NCBI GenBank assembly: GCA_013399115.1
Contig: VXAA01001139.1
Location: 56,963 to 120,962 of the forward strand
Reading direction: 5' to 3'
Source: Anseranas semipalmata
Taxonomy: Eukaryota; Chordata; Aves; Anseriformes; Anseranatidae
Length of the DNA stretch: 64,000 nucleotides
This document shows positions 50,361 to 61,843 of this stretch, piece by piece; position 1 is the first letter of the stretch; each line of letters starts with the position of its first letter. The notes below the pieces were generated by a model, which worked only from the letters and a program-made list of their open reading frames with translations, made no database searches and was not told where the DNA came from. The position numbers and the translations under genes are program-made.

Positions 50361-50391
50361 TTTCACTGTTCATCTTTCATGAACAGTGAAA
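50361..50391. repeat. Perfect 13-bp inverted repeat with 5-base loop
   Basis: TTTCACTGTTCAT and ATGAACAGTGAAA flank CTTTC. It lies about 100 bases before the acceptor of candidate exon 50495-50630, so if that exon is transcribed the hairpin would be in the preceding intron. Confidence 0.9.
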
Positions 50392-50494
50392 GATGCAAGG
50401 CATCCTGTCACTGATTCTCAGCCTAGGATCATAGCTGCTCTTTATTATCTGCAGAATATTAGAGCAAGATTCATCATAGCATGCTTTTTCATAG

Positions 50495-50630
50495 GTATGG
50501 AAGAGCCCAGATGAAGATCACACCCCCAATGATTCTTAGAGAGTCCAACCAGGATTTACTGAAGGCATTGCAGAACGGCACAGTGAATGACTCCTCTGCT
50601 GATGAAAATGAACATTTCCTGCCAATAAGA
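50495..50630 (+). CDS. Candidate coding exon
   Basis: ATGCTTTTTCATAG precedes 50495 and CAATAAGA is followed by GTACGC at 50631. The block is open for 45 codons in phase 2 in and phase 0 out, matching exons 44298-44429 and 54575-54728. The peptide includes KITPPMILRESNQDLLKALQ and ends DENEHFLPIR, soluble and acidic in its second half. The opposite strand also has a 163-codon frame (51027-50536), so low stop density here weakens the argument from openness alone. Confidence 0.42.
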
Positions 50631-51027
50631 GTACGCTTTGCTTGTTTTGTGCTTTGCAGAGAGCTGCTCCAATAGTGCGGTGCACTTGGCATCTCTTCAC
50701 CATCTTTCCCATGTTCTTTTCCATCTTGTGGTGAGGAGATTGTATGACAACATAGTTTGAAATGCTGTCACTGCCTAGGCAACTTCTAATGCAACTTCTA
50801 CATTTTCTCTGCATGAAGCATTTATGGCAACATGCCCTGGTATGGGAAACTCTGTGGCCACTCCTGGAACTTGGCCAAGGTGGACAATCTGCTGTCAGAT
50901 TTAGAGGTGTTTTAAGTGGCAGTGTCTGCAAAACCACAGGGCTCTGTCCAGTAAACCTGTATGCCCAGTAACGATTGGAAATGATTAGCTGCACTCCTTG
51001 CAGATACCAGTATAATGTAACTTTCAT
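50536..51027 (-). other. 163-codon open frame, probably not coding
   Basis: Minus-strand ATG frame overlapping the candidate plus-strand exon. The product is rich in C, H, R and K with no motif I recognise (for example RACCHKCFMQRKCRSC). The cysteine cluster is suggestive, but spacing does not fit a known zinc finger. Likely a by-product of local composition. Confidence 0.12.
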
Positions 51028-52974
51028 TACTGCCTCTCATCTTAGAAAAGTCAATGATATGAGTTAGGTCATGATACTCGCACTTTGTGACCAACAAATT
51101 TCAGTATCTGTAATCTGGAAAATCTCCATCTGGATCAGAATCCATTAGTTTGTCCCATGTATGAGGGGCTGAGAGGCCATCTGTGCTCTGCTCACCACCT
51201 CAAGAAACACAGGTTTGTGGCAGACTGCTGATGACCACCAGCTGAAAGACTTGAAGGCCATCGGGGACATTAGGACCACCATATTAGTAATCCCTGTGTA
51301 ATGTAGAATCAGAGGACCTCAGCCAGTGAACAACAAGCCCTTATCTTTTCTGTTTGCACTTTTGGATCATTACTAGAAGTTAACATGCATGACCTGAGTG
51401 TCATTCCCCAGGCCCCTAACACTGGCAACAGCTGCATTCCTCAGAATAGAAAGGGAATGACACAAGGCTGGCTATCTGCTAAATCAAATGCCAGCCTGGT
51501 GTTTACCTAGCCTCTCTCCAACAACTGCCGATGATCTTTTACTGTCAGGGGATGGAGAAGGATTGCCCAGAAATATTAGACTGAATATTAGACAGAAGTA
51601 TTTTAGTAAGCACATAATGAGGAAAGCAGTAGAGAGGAACAATAACTTGTCTTGATCTCTAAATTAAGTAGATTTATTGTCCTTCACTTCTTGCTGCATG
51701 GAGTACAGCACTACAAACATTAAGGGTTAAATTTCTGTCCCTCATCAGTGCAACATTAATCATTGCGGAATCCTTATCCATGGCTGGAGTTCCTATGTAT
51801 TACCCACAATGTAAATAACAGATAAGAAGAACAGTGAGTGCTGGTCTTCTCTCTGCTTTCTTTCCAAGTGCCTGCGGGTGAATTTTCTGGGGTGTTTATG
51901 TCTATAGTTCATAAAGAACTGTGGAAATCTCCCTTCTTAAACAGTCAGTCATATACTTTTCAAAATTTTGTCCGCTGGTTAAAGTTTCATTGTTTATGTT
52001 ATGAACAATGGCAGCCATTCTTGTCCTGGATTAATCTGTAGATAAATCTCTGAATAACACAGAGCTTGCTCAAGGGATCAGGATTAGGGACACCATGTAC
52101 GGCATTGTCAGCTGATGCCACTGTCACAGTGATGACACTTGAACTCTGAGGCAGTCCTTGACATAAACCTAGCATAAACCATGCATGAACAAGATACCAC
52201 CAGTCCTGTAGCTGTAGTCCCCAGGTACTCCTCTGTCAGAGGTGTTATACCCCACGTTTACCTGTTCTTAGTATGAACTGGGAGCCCAGCATCCATGAAC
52301 TCACACTGACAAGAAAGACATTGAACCAGTCCCCATCTGGCTATGACCCAGCTCTTGTGTAGACCATGAAGATAGGTAAACTGTTTTATTCAGGGAAGGG
52401 GACAGAACTGAAGGACCCGAAGCTTGAATTTATTCAGTGGGCATAGATATGTCTGCTGGCTTAAGACTTACAGCTGAATTAGGTCTTGCCTATGTCCTTG
52501 TAATAGCAAAAATAAGGTTACCATTGCTAAGATTATTTATATGAAAAAGCAGAATTGAAAACATTCAATTTATTTTTATTTATTTATTTATTTATTTATT
52601 TTATGTTTTGACAGAGTAATGTAATGGCCGGAAGGAAGAAGGAAGAGGTCTCACTGCCTAGTCTCCAAAATGCTTGTCACATGAGAAGCACAGAAATACG
52701 GACTGGAGGCTGGATACTTCCTCTTAACTGTTAGTTTCAAAAGAAGCTGCAATAAATCAGCAGCAATAAAGACTGAGCTGAACAGCTCCATCTCACTAAT
52801 GGATGTTGCTATGGAAATGAGGAGAATATGCTTGTTCTTAGAACAAGAACACACGGGGTAATGAGGAAAAAAACATGCGTTTTAACAGCTGGCCTTAAAC
52901 GGTTCCATCATACTAGACAGAAATGTATCGATCTGTGTATAATTTCTATCCCCAAAATCAGTCTGCCATCATTT
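51028..52974. other. Noncoding stretch with two possible alternative last exons
   Basis: Two blocks have very good acceptors and run open to a stop: 51869-52041 (after CTCTGCTTTCTTTCCAAG; peptide includes GVFMSIVHKELWKSPFLNSQ) and 52272-52362 (after TTTACCTGTTCTTAG; peptide begins MNWEPSIHELTLTRK). Their entry phases (1 and 2) do not match exon 50495-50630, so I leave them outside the chain. A (TTTA)n lies at 52569-52602. Confidence 0.25.
52569..52602. repeat. (TTTA)n microsatellite
   Basis: About eight tandem TTTA units. Confidence 0.93.
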
Positions 52975-53250
52975 GCTCGCTCTCTAGCAGTTTAGCAGGG
53001 GCACTTCGAGCACCAACCCTTGCGCATTCACAATACAGCCGCGAAGCTCCACCTAAAGCTGGGGCTCCAGTGGCTCCCCAGCAGGCTTCGCATTGTGTTG
53101 CCCAGTGTTTCCATGGGAACCGCTGACTCTGCTGAGAAAAGAAAGATTCGGAAACTTCAGCTAAGCCCGTTTAAGAGAGCAGCTGCAAGCTGCTCTCGTA
53201 GCCTAGAGGAGACAGAACAAAGGAGCTTTACAAGGAGACGCGATGGGAGA
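52975..53250. promoter_or_regulatory. Small CpG-rich patch, possible internal promoter
   Basis: Roughly a dozen CpG dinucleotides in 275 bases, against near absence in the flanking kilobases, with an RFX-type X-box at its centre. A 47-codon frame starts at the ATG inside the X-box (53113) and is basic (EKRKIRKLQLSPFKRAAA). Whether it is translated is unknown. The patch could be an alternative promoter of the right-running gene, an antisense promoter or an enhancer. Confidence 0.4.
53107..53120. promoter_or_regulatory. X-box (RFX-family binding site)
   Basis: GTTTCCATGGGAAC matches the X-box pattern GTNNCCATGGNAAC, two near-perfect inverted half-sites with no spacer. RFX proteins bind such sites in promoters of many ciliary genes in animals. 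Occupancy here is inference. Confidence 0.6.
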
Positions 53251-54574
53251 AACTGACCTTTTTTTAAATGAAAATATGTGTACCACAAGAAATGAGTTAT
53301 AAGTTTTTAGTGTGTTGGCCCCATTAGTCTGCACAGGGCACAATTCAGCTGAAAGTACATAGCACACTTATGGCTCCATACATCATTAAAACTGCTGTAT
53401 TAAGGGCAAAATTTACTTTTCTGGGTAAAGTGCATGCAATACAGACACTGCATGTGAGACTTAGAAGCAGAAACCTGTCCTTAGCTTTGGCCAGAGCTTG
53501 GAGAAAATACGCCTGGCTACAGTTCAGCTTCTCCTTTGTAATATGCTGTATTTCTTGGACTATGGAGTAACAGGGATGACACCCATGCGTATTACACTAG
53601 CCCCTGCTCCTTTGTTACCAATGCTAAGGTTGGGCTTCCATCCTAGGAGTACATTTTTGCTCAGAGGAGATAAAAGCTGGGGCAGGGCTTCCTAAGGCTC
53701 TGTTTGCTGGTGGGACTTCCAGCCCTACTGAAATTGTTACCCAATGAAGGAACGTTGCCTCTGAAATACAGAAGACAATATATCATGACTTGACAGTAGA
53801 CAAGGGCAAATGTGACTTGAAATGTATCCCATTAATAAAAATAAATATACAAATGAATGAACAGCTCCGTGGACTAAATACTTCCAATAAAATTACAAAC
53901 GGGAAATTACTTGTTCTCAAAGATAACTTGCTAGTTTTGCACAGTATATTTAATATAAATATATAGAGAAAAAGCAAACAGATCTGTGAGAAAAGTGAAG
54001 TTGCTGCCATTGCTCTGAGCTGATTTCCTGTGCAGGTGCTCTTGCTCCTAGTAAGTGTCAGGTGGCTTGAGAAGTCCTTTGCTGAGGTATACTGAATGAC
54101 ACACAACAGGTTACACTTGATGAAGATTGCTCAACTGGAGACTTTGCCATGATTCCATGAGCTTGTTTTCAAACTAGTGTCAAGTAAGGCTTGTCCTGAA
54201 TGTTGCCTTTCAGTGACCCTCTTATAGAGAAGGATGATGGTGTTGGGTCTGGAGGGACACAGCTGGACCATTCTGTGGCATTTAACCAAGTGCTGATCTA
54301 GTTGGCTAACACAAAGAAAGTAATTTAGTCTAGGGTCAACGATCTCACGTACAGCTCTATAAATCAGACCAATGCTTTTGAGATTCCTTTCTCCTAATGC
54401 GACTTTCCAGATTGATCAAAAAAATAAACAAAAATGAGACTTTAATTGTCATATTGCCATATGCAGTCCATTAAACTTTATATCTCAATTATCCTTTCAG
54501 TAAAATGGTGCTAATTGCTACTTGCCTCACTGAAGTGTCACGAGAATAAATTGTTGTTCATAATCAGCTTACAG

Positions 54575-54728
54575 GTTGAAAAAGGATGCCTTTTAAGCAT
54601 TCAAAATGGGAAGGGAACAGTTAATTTTTGTGTTAACATTCACAAAAAAAGGAGCAGAGGGTGGAAAAGATCAGAGTTAAAGCTTGCTTCCCCATGTGCA
54701 CGTTCTGCAGTAACAACTTCAGGACAAA
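54575..54728 (+). CDS. Candidate coding exon
   Basis: TAATCAGCTTACAG precedes 54575 and GGACAAA is followed by GTAAGC at 54729. The 154-base block is open for 51 codons in phase 0 in and phase 1 out, exactly the change needed between 50495-50630 and 58415. The peptide begins VEKGCLLSIQNGKGTVNFCV and is basic in the middle (HKKRSRGWKRSELKL), a possible nuclear-localisation or nucleic-acid-binding patch by composition only. No known domain. Confidence 0.4.
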
Positions 54729-55520
54729 GTAAGCCAGGCACGTGAGAATGACACTAAGACGCTTCTGGCACAATTTCCAGCACTGCAACAGCGTCTGCTC
54801 ATGGCTCATCAGGACGAGGCAGGATTGCAATGGGAAATGCACAGACGAGCAGAGGTTGTTAAACAGAGTTAAAAGAAGGCAACTTGTATGTTTACTGTTG
54901 CTTAATGTGGGTTTGGACAGTATTTTTCCTAGGCCCTCTTGAACACACCCTAGTACTTGGGAACACTTTCATATGGAGCGGTTATGAGATACTGTGGTTG
55001 ATGTAGTTCTGTTAACAAGCTGTAGCAATATTTATAAACTCTTATAAGCAGAACTCTATAGATAGCAATACACTTGCTAACAGGAAATGGGACATGGTTG
55101 CTTCACTTGTGTAATTAATGAAGCAAGTTTCTGCATGTTCATACAACCTTGTACAAGCAAGGAGTGGACAGAAAGATCCTATTGGTGCGGTTAAAACTCA
55201 CCTGGGCTCATCAAAATGCCATAGAGACGGTAAAGCATCACAGAGCACTGGGGAAGACAAAAAGAGTGTGAAGTGCAGAGATGCATTATATGAAGCTGCC
55301 TTCTGGCAGTCGAGTTCTCTGATGCCTGTACTGCTGTAGAATTATAGCACTGACTATGCTCAGCCGCAGGCATGGATGGTATCAGTTTAAAGCACTGCTA
55401 TCTGTATGGAATACGTGTAGTTCTTGAGTTGAGATTGCTTTTTGCATCCGTACAGAAAAGTTTTCACTTTCTAAAATGTATGTCTGCCACTCAAACTGAG
55501 TACCTCTGCGAATGCTGGGC

Positions 55521-55606
55521 CTCTAAAATCAAAATCCCAATAATCTAAAATCAAAATCCCAATCAATAATCCCAATAAAATCCCTCTAAAATCAAATCCC
55601 AATAAT
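55521..55606. repeat. Small tandem minisatellite
   Basis: Four imperfect units based on CTAAAATCAAAATCCCAATAAT, with insertions of CAAT and a rearranged third unit. The window shows no second locus of it. Confidence 0.9.
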
Positions 55607-57589
55607 GTCAAATAGTTGTTCAGCAGTAGAGAGAAGTTAAAATCTAGATCAGGGCATCTCCTGTCAATGTTTTGCTCAAGTCCATCAGCCAAACAGTTGT
55701 CATTCAATTTTCCTACGCACTGAGTTAAACTGCTAATGAACAGCATTTCTCCTGCTCATTCTCCCCTCAGCTAGAGTCAAGGAATTTAATCTGTTTGGAA
55801 TTGAAATTCATGGCCTCACTAACCATACACTTGAGATCAATGGGTTGAGTTTTGCTCAAGCACTACTAAATTTCACACCAGTTGAATTTGTGTTCTCGGA
55901 CAGCGTTGCAAATCAGCTTTTTTCTAAGACCTATGATTGTAAAATATGTTGCATAAATATGATCTTCTTACTTTTAAGAAGGTTTGTCAGAAGTCTACCA
56001 TGTAGATAGAAGAGGAAGACAACAGAGCATTAGGTTTAAAACATCACCTGCCATCTGGGAGAGCTTAGCATTTAATGAAAAAAAAAAATCAAGATATGGA
56101 CACAAATTTGGAAAGGTTTCTTGAAAATGTTTAAAGGCATTACTCTAAAGACACACAGACCATGTAATTCAAGGACTCAGGTCAAAGTCTGTCATGGGGA
56201 AAAGATCCTGTGGGGTGATGGACGCTATGGTCTTGGTGACAGAGAAACAACATTCTGCCCTGATTAGAAACAAAATCCTACTCCATTCTGAGCTGGCTGC
56301 AAATCAGCATGGCATGTCAGTCCTGTCTGTAGTGCAAAAATGAGCTGTTCCTAGATCTTACACGCTTAAAAAGACAGAATGAAAATAAAAAACATAAATG
56401 GGTATAAGTTGGAGGAAAAAGTAGGAAAAACATGTTGAACCTTGGGGAAGGAGGGAAAGATTTGTTTTCTATCTTGTGTATTGCTGTTGGCATGGTTGGC
56501 ATTGAATGCATTGTAATCACAGCCACTGTAGATATCCAAGTGTACGTTGCAGATATTCTCAGTAAGTCTCTTAGGGCAATAATGGCCCCTAGTGCTGCAC
56601 TTCATTACATATCAGTGGAAATATGTAAATCTGTGGGCCAAACATTCCTGCACACTGCTGTGCCAGCAGGGCCACCCTTTCATTTCAGAGAGAAATCTAC
56701 CATGCAGATCAGCGATCAGGACTTCTGTGTTTGGTAAGCTGCACACACAGCGCTTGTTGCAAGCACGACATACACAGACACACACATGGGCTTTGAAAAA
56801 TTGACAACGTGCCCCAAACCCATACAGCAAATTTCCAAACAATCTTGCCACATATTTTTCTGAATGACATTCTTGCTACATATTCTGGTGACTGTCACGG
56901 TGCATGACAGCCCACACCTCCCTGGCTTGCTCCATTTCTCCTGTTGCTTACTTAAGCTGGTTCTGTAACAACAAAAATGTTTGTTTTGTTTTGTTTTAAA
57001 TTCTAACCTCTTCTTTTTGTTTTCATGCTTTACCACCCTTTCATTTCTTCATCTTTTTTTGGTACTGTGCGCAGCTGTCTTTGCTCCCTAACAGCAGATA
57101 TAAGGCCATAGTGATTAAAAAAGGGCTCAGAAAACTTCTGTATCTAGCCAGGGAAGGATTTCTTCCACACAGGCACTTCAGAAGACAGATCTCTGAGCCA
57201 AGGAACTCCTCAGAAATCCTGGCCAGCAGCAGACCAAGGCAAGGCTGAGATGGTGAGGAACTGGAGACAGTGGGGAAGTGTTAATTTTGTAAATACCTCC
57301 AATTCAAAACTACTTTTGTAGTGGTGTATGTTTTGTATTTCTGAGTACACTGCTACTTCATTCAGTCTTATTTGATATACCGTAGAATTATCATAACAAA
57401 ACTGACTGAGCTACTGTGCTTAAACATGTTTTAAGATATGATCTTTATATTTGATACTTGTTATGTTGCTGCAGAGATAATGTGAAATGGATTTCTGATG
57501 GTGTCTGTTTTAAAACTAGTTGTAAGTTAGCTGTAACCTTAATTTCTCTTCTTTATCTCCCCCTCTTTGTTTATTGTCTGTGTAGTGTC

Positions 57590-57700
57590 ATGGCTAAAAT
57601 TTGACCAGAAGCTCCTTGAGGAGCCGTCTGGTCTCTTTGTAGTACTACAGAGCGTGCAACACACTTTGAGTAGAAATGAAATGAAATTATAATAAAGAAC
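57590..57700 (+). mobile_element. Possible ancient LINE/SINE 3' tail (L2/L3/MIR type)
   Basis: GACCAGAAGCTCCTTGAGGA, then CTACAGAGCGTGCAACACAC, then TATAATAAAG, follows the order seen in old amniote retroposon tails (AAGCTCCTTGAGGGCAGGGA, ACAGCGCCTAGCACA, AATAAA). It also offers a polyadenylation hexamer at about 57692. Identified by eye and diverged. Confidence 0.4.
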
Positions 57701-58414
57701 CTAGAAGATTTTGCATATAACATTATTAGACCACATTGCACATTTATAAACTGTATTAATTTGAAATGATAGGCCTGGGAATGATTTTCCTAGCCTTCAG
57801 AAATGTAGTTGAAAACTAGGAACAGTATATATAAGGAAGGACATTGGTGTTCTTCATGTTTAAGGAAATAATTGTCTGCTGAGCAAAGGTTCAGTTACAT
57901 ACGTGTAGGTAAAGTGGGAAAAGATTACAGACATAAATGAATTCAGAATGATCAGATGTGCAACATCCTACCGTTCAGATACTGTAGAGAGATTCATGAG
58001 AGCAGAATACAGTTTTATTCTGTTTCTGTTTTTTGCACAATAAGGTACACAGAGCTTTCTTTAAAATTTCTTAAATTTCTAGGATAAATAATGAAAATCT
58101 CACTGATACCTTGGGCACGCAGCACAGACTTTTTTAATATCAGTTTTCTGGCATATTGGGCCAGGTTTAGGCCAGCATAGCTGAACATAGCTCCACTGCA
58201 GCCAGGGCTCAATATTCCCCAATGACTGACAGTGCATTGCTTTGGTCTGGAATCCCTGTTTTGGACCCGGATTATAAAAGCTGCTCTATATTGATAGATA
58301 CGGTAAAACATAGCAGTCATTTACTTTGCTTTCCCCAGAATTAGGTAAATGCTGCAAAAGTTAATCACAACCATAATTTAACATTCCATAACTGATTTGC
58401 CCCCTGCTCCCTAG

Positions 58415-58641
58415 GGACAGCTCTCTCACCAAAGGGTAAGGTGCCACAGGAATATCGGAACCATCCAACAAAGCCTGAGTATTTCTTTTTGCCTTTTGGG
58501 AAGATTGATTACTTCATGCCACACATAGCTCTATTGACCAACGAGAGTTTGTTTACCAGCTCCGCTTGCAGAGTAGATAACTGGGAAAACACTTTACTGG
58601 TGAATGAGTTCCTGTTGGAAACATTCTGGAGTTTCTTTTGA
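58415..58641 (+). CDS. Candidate exon: 21-base microexon or longer last exon
   Basis: The acceptor is excellent (CCCCCTGCTCCCTAG). In phase 1 the block is open for 75 codons to TGA at 58639. A strong donor (AAAGG followed by GTAAGG, 58436) would instead end the exon at 58435 in phase 1, joining 59390-59592 through a glycine codon. The long form would add KVPQEYRNHPTKPEYFFLPF and GKIDYFMPHIALLTNES. No AATAAA follows the long form closely, which favours splicing or a chance extension. Confidence 0.37.
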
Positions 58642-59389
58642 GGCCACACCTGCTCATGTCATACAAACCTCGTAGGTGAGCCTCCTGGTCTCTCATGGCA
58701 TTGAGAAACAGAGCACGTCACACCCTACTGAAAAGCAAGGCAACACCGTACTGAGTACACAAACACACATGCAAGGGAACTAATAGAGACTTTAGACTGC
58801 CAAGCAACCTTGCCCATTTAGCTGTATCGTTATAATGCTTGCACTCATGCACACACACAAATACTTTTTGCCTGAATAATATTTCTTTTTGCTGGAGAGA
58901 CAAAAAGAAAGAAAGGGCAAAAGCAAAGTTTCAGAGAGAGAACATAATATATATATTTTTTTATTATTCAACTGCTGTGGAGCTAACTGAAGACAAAATA
59001 CCTCCTGGTTTTTACAGATATCCAAGTCCTTAAGGGTGTGATACACAGAAACAGAATATTTCTGAGCATTTCTGTACCCGTACTTACCACGACTACTTGC
59101 CTGAAAAGAATCCCTAACTGTAATGAAAACCGGGACAGGTCACTAAGAAATGGATGAGAAGATACAATCTTGTAATAGCCCCTTTTGAAGGATGCAGTAA
59201 TGTGTAGACACTTGCTTCCTTATCAAATGTAACCGTCACACCTTACCCTGATACCATGGGGTTGGAGTACATGACACAACACAACAGTGACTCATGATGA
59301 TGAGTATGCAGAATGAGCCCGTCCCTGGTATTTTTGGTAGTCAGCCCTGCTATGATTTACTGATGAAGGACTGAACTTCTTGTCCTTAG

Positions 59390-59592
59390 GCAAAGGGCAC
59401 AGCAGCAATGACTCCCAGACACGGCGCAACACTTCCATGACATCTCCAAGCTCATTCAAGGAAAAACCCATTTATGAGCACAGTTCTGTCTGCCACAGGG
59501 CCTTTGGCACAGGCAGACTAGCAGAAGGACAACCTAGGATGCTAACCCTGCATCTTTTGCTTTCACACCATGGGCTGAAGCTTCAAAGTTAA
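59390..59592 (+). CDS. Candidate last coding exon of the right-running gene
   Basis: CTGAACTTCTTGTCCTTAG is a strong acceptor before 59390, and the phase-1 frame is open for 67 codons to TAA (59590-59592). The C-terminus would be serine- and threonine-rich at first (KGHSSNDSQTRRNTSMTSPS), then leucine- and histidine-rich. An AATAAA follows 530 bases later. Position, acceptor and phase support a terminal exon. No family is recognised. Confidence 0.4.
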
Positions 59593-60121
59593 AAGAAAGT
59601 GAGAGAAATTGCACAGCCATCTCTTTTTCTCACATTTTTCAGTATGTGAAACAGAAGGCAAAATTTTGATGGATCCTGCAGCAGTTCCTACTGTTTCTTC
59701 CCTGATGTGGAGGTTGGTATGACCAAAGCTGACAGAACAGCAACCAGCTGCTTCTACTTCTGTTCCTCGCTTTTACAAATGTAAACATGCCTGATAACAG
59801 GCACTGATGTTTGTCAAGGAGAGTTGATCTCAGAAGCAGGTCAGTCTGTATTCTTTTTAATGGATGCAGTTTCAGACACCATTCTGCCATTCATTCATAC
59901 CAAATCAAATTCATTCCTGTCTGCACATAAAGAAAATCATTACACAGCGGTTGATCTCTGGGTCACTGTCAAGAACTGAACTGGGTGAAAGCTCCTGAGT
60001 AAGAGCACAAGTCACTACACGAAAAGACTCTGATGCTAAGAGCTCTGCTTATCCCACAGCTCTTCTATCTACTAGCCCCAGGTATGCGCCCAATTCGCAC
60101 ACCTCAGAACTTAATATTTAC

Positions 60122-60127
60122 AATAAA
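60122..60127 (+). terminator. Polyadenylation signal AATAAA
   Basis: Canonical hexamer about 530 bases after the candidate stop at 59592. The downstream sequence is not clearly GU-rich, so use of the site is uncertain. Confidence 0.35.
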
Positions 60128-60368
60128 GCAACAAAAATCTATTCTGCTTAGAGAAAAAAGAAAATATACTTAGATTTTTATAAAATTCCTATTAAAAAAA
60201 AAAGTGGTTCTCAGAGTTTTCTCAGAGCTACTTCCTTTGTAATGTACAAAAGCTCAGCCTTCTTGCTCACCTGCTGTGTGCTTAATTCTAAGAATATTCC
60301 ATTGCAAAGAAATTTAAAAGAGCATTAAACATGGGGGGTATGTAATGGGCTTAAATAGTAACTGAAAC

Positions 60369-60425
60369 TTTATATATATATATATACACACAAATAGTAC
60401 ATGTATATACATATAGTATATGTAT
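60369..60425. repeat. (TA)n with degenerate TA/CA continuation
   Basis: About ten TA units, a short CACACA, then scattered TATAC and TATAG motifs. Confidence 0.9.
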
Positions 60426-61333
60426 TAATTAAATACTAATTTCTCAGCAACTTTCCCTGCTTTTTTAAGGAGTAACTCACATCAAGCAAGATGTAACAAC
60501 ACAATGAAGGATGACTAAATATGATCTTTCATTTGCAAAGAACCTAAAAATGCTAGGGGAATGTTAAATATTTTTAGAAACAGAAACTCAGATATCATTG
60601 GTTATCTGGAGAGAGAAACCCAAAACTCTGGTCTCAATGAGTTCTGGTTGCTTGTACATAACCTTTCATACCATCTTCTGTCTGCATCTCCATTCAAATT
60701 ATGCGATATTGCATGCAAATACTCAAGGTTATCAGGAAGTAGATCTCCACGTGGGGAGCACAGAGTAATTCCTGGATGCTTGACTGCTGTGCAGCGGTGG
60801 GGAAGATGCAGATACAGCTCGTATCTCTGCAGACGTTGTGGAAAGAGATGTTCCTTGGGAAGGCCTCTGACAGAGCTATGAAGTATGCTGTAATTGTCGT
60901 AGCCTTTGAGACATGAGTAGGAAACCCCATGAGATGTCTTGATGACTTCATTCAATCATGAGAGATTTCTTGTAATTGGTGTGTTAATTGTGGACTTCAG
61001 ATGTTGCCTCTGAGGCAGGGCTGAACCTTACTTCTAAGCCAGATATCTTTCTAAACCACATATTTCCTCCTCTCCTCTAGTACTAGGGTGCTTTTATAAG
61101 TAAGGACCAAAACGTCTTCATGATTTTGCTCACCTACCTGGCCGAGGCAGTTTTGCTTCCAGGCTCTCGTGGCTGTGTTGGCGAGAAAGGATGCAGGAGC
61201 TTTCCAGCTGCACCTGGATCTGCTTCCACAGAACTCAGGAACCACCTCCCACCCTCACTGCCATTTCTGCACCATGGGCACCCAGTGTTGGGGCCCAGGA
61301 GTGCACCACTTGCTTCCTTAAGGACTAATTTCT

Positions 61334-61843
61334 GTGTTGGCACCTAAACATTCATCTAGCTATACTACTTGTATCCATTCGTATTCTTGGAGCATAAAAT
61401 ATTTGTTAGAAGATTTGATAGAAGCACCAAAAGTTAGCTATAAATCTAGTGTGATATTCAGTCATGAAACATTACTACTTAGCTCACTTATTCTGTGGAC
61501 TGATGCTGTTCCCCCTATCATGTTTTGCCTTGATTTCACCCTTTTTGCTTCTTGCACTCAGCTTAAAATGTGTTTGTATTTTTGTCCCTCTAGCCCAAGT
61601 AGTCTGCTGACCCCAATTTCTGTTCTGTTCTTAGCCTCAGTTCTAGGCCTTGCTGGATGCCTTTGGTTCCTGACTCCACAAACAACTCGCCCTCCCTTAA
61701 ATCACAACTTTGAAATCACAACTTTGAAATCACAGCTGCTCGTGACTGCCCATGACTGGCTTAACAAGAACGGAACAGTTTCACAGCAAAAAGGACTGCT
61801 ACATGCTAAGAAGCGGAAGTGTCTGCTTGGGTGCAATGTTTGA
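61334..61843 (+). other. About 170-codon open frame of doubtful meaning
   Basis: The longest frame outside CR1 and the gap. It begins with TTG, not ATG, and its first half is hydrophobic and serine-rich. A central stretch (PISVLFLASVLGLAGCLWFL) could span a membrane. There is no Kozak context, splice partner or family signature I can point to. It includes the tandem repeat at 61698-61735. Confidence 0.12.
61698..61735. repeat. 14-base tandem repeat, 2.7 copies
   Basis: AAATCACAACTTTG twice, then AAATCACAG. Confidence 0.9.
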
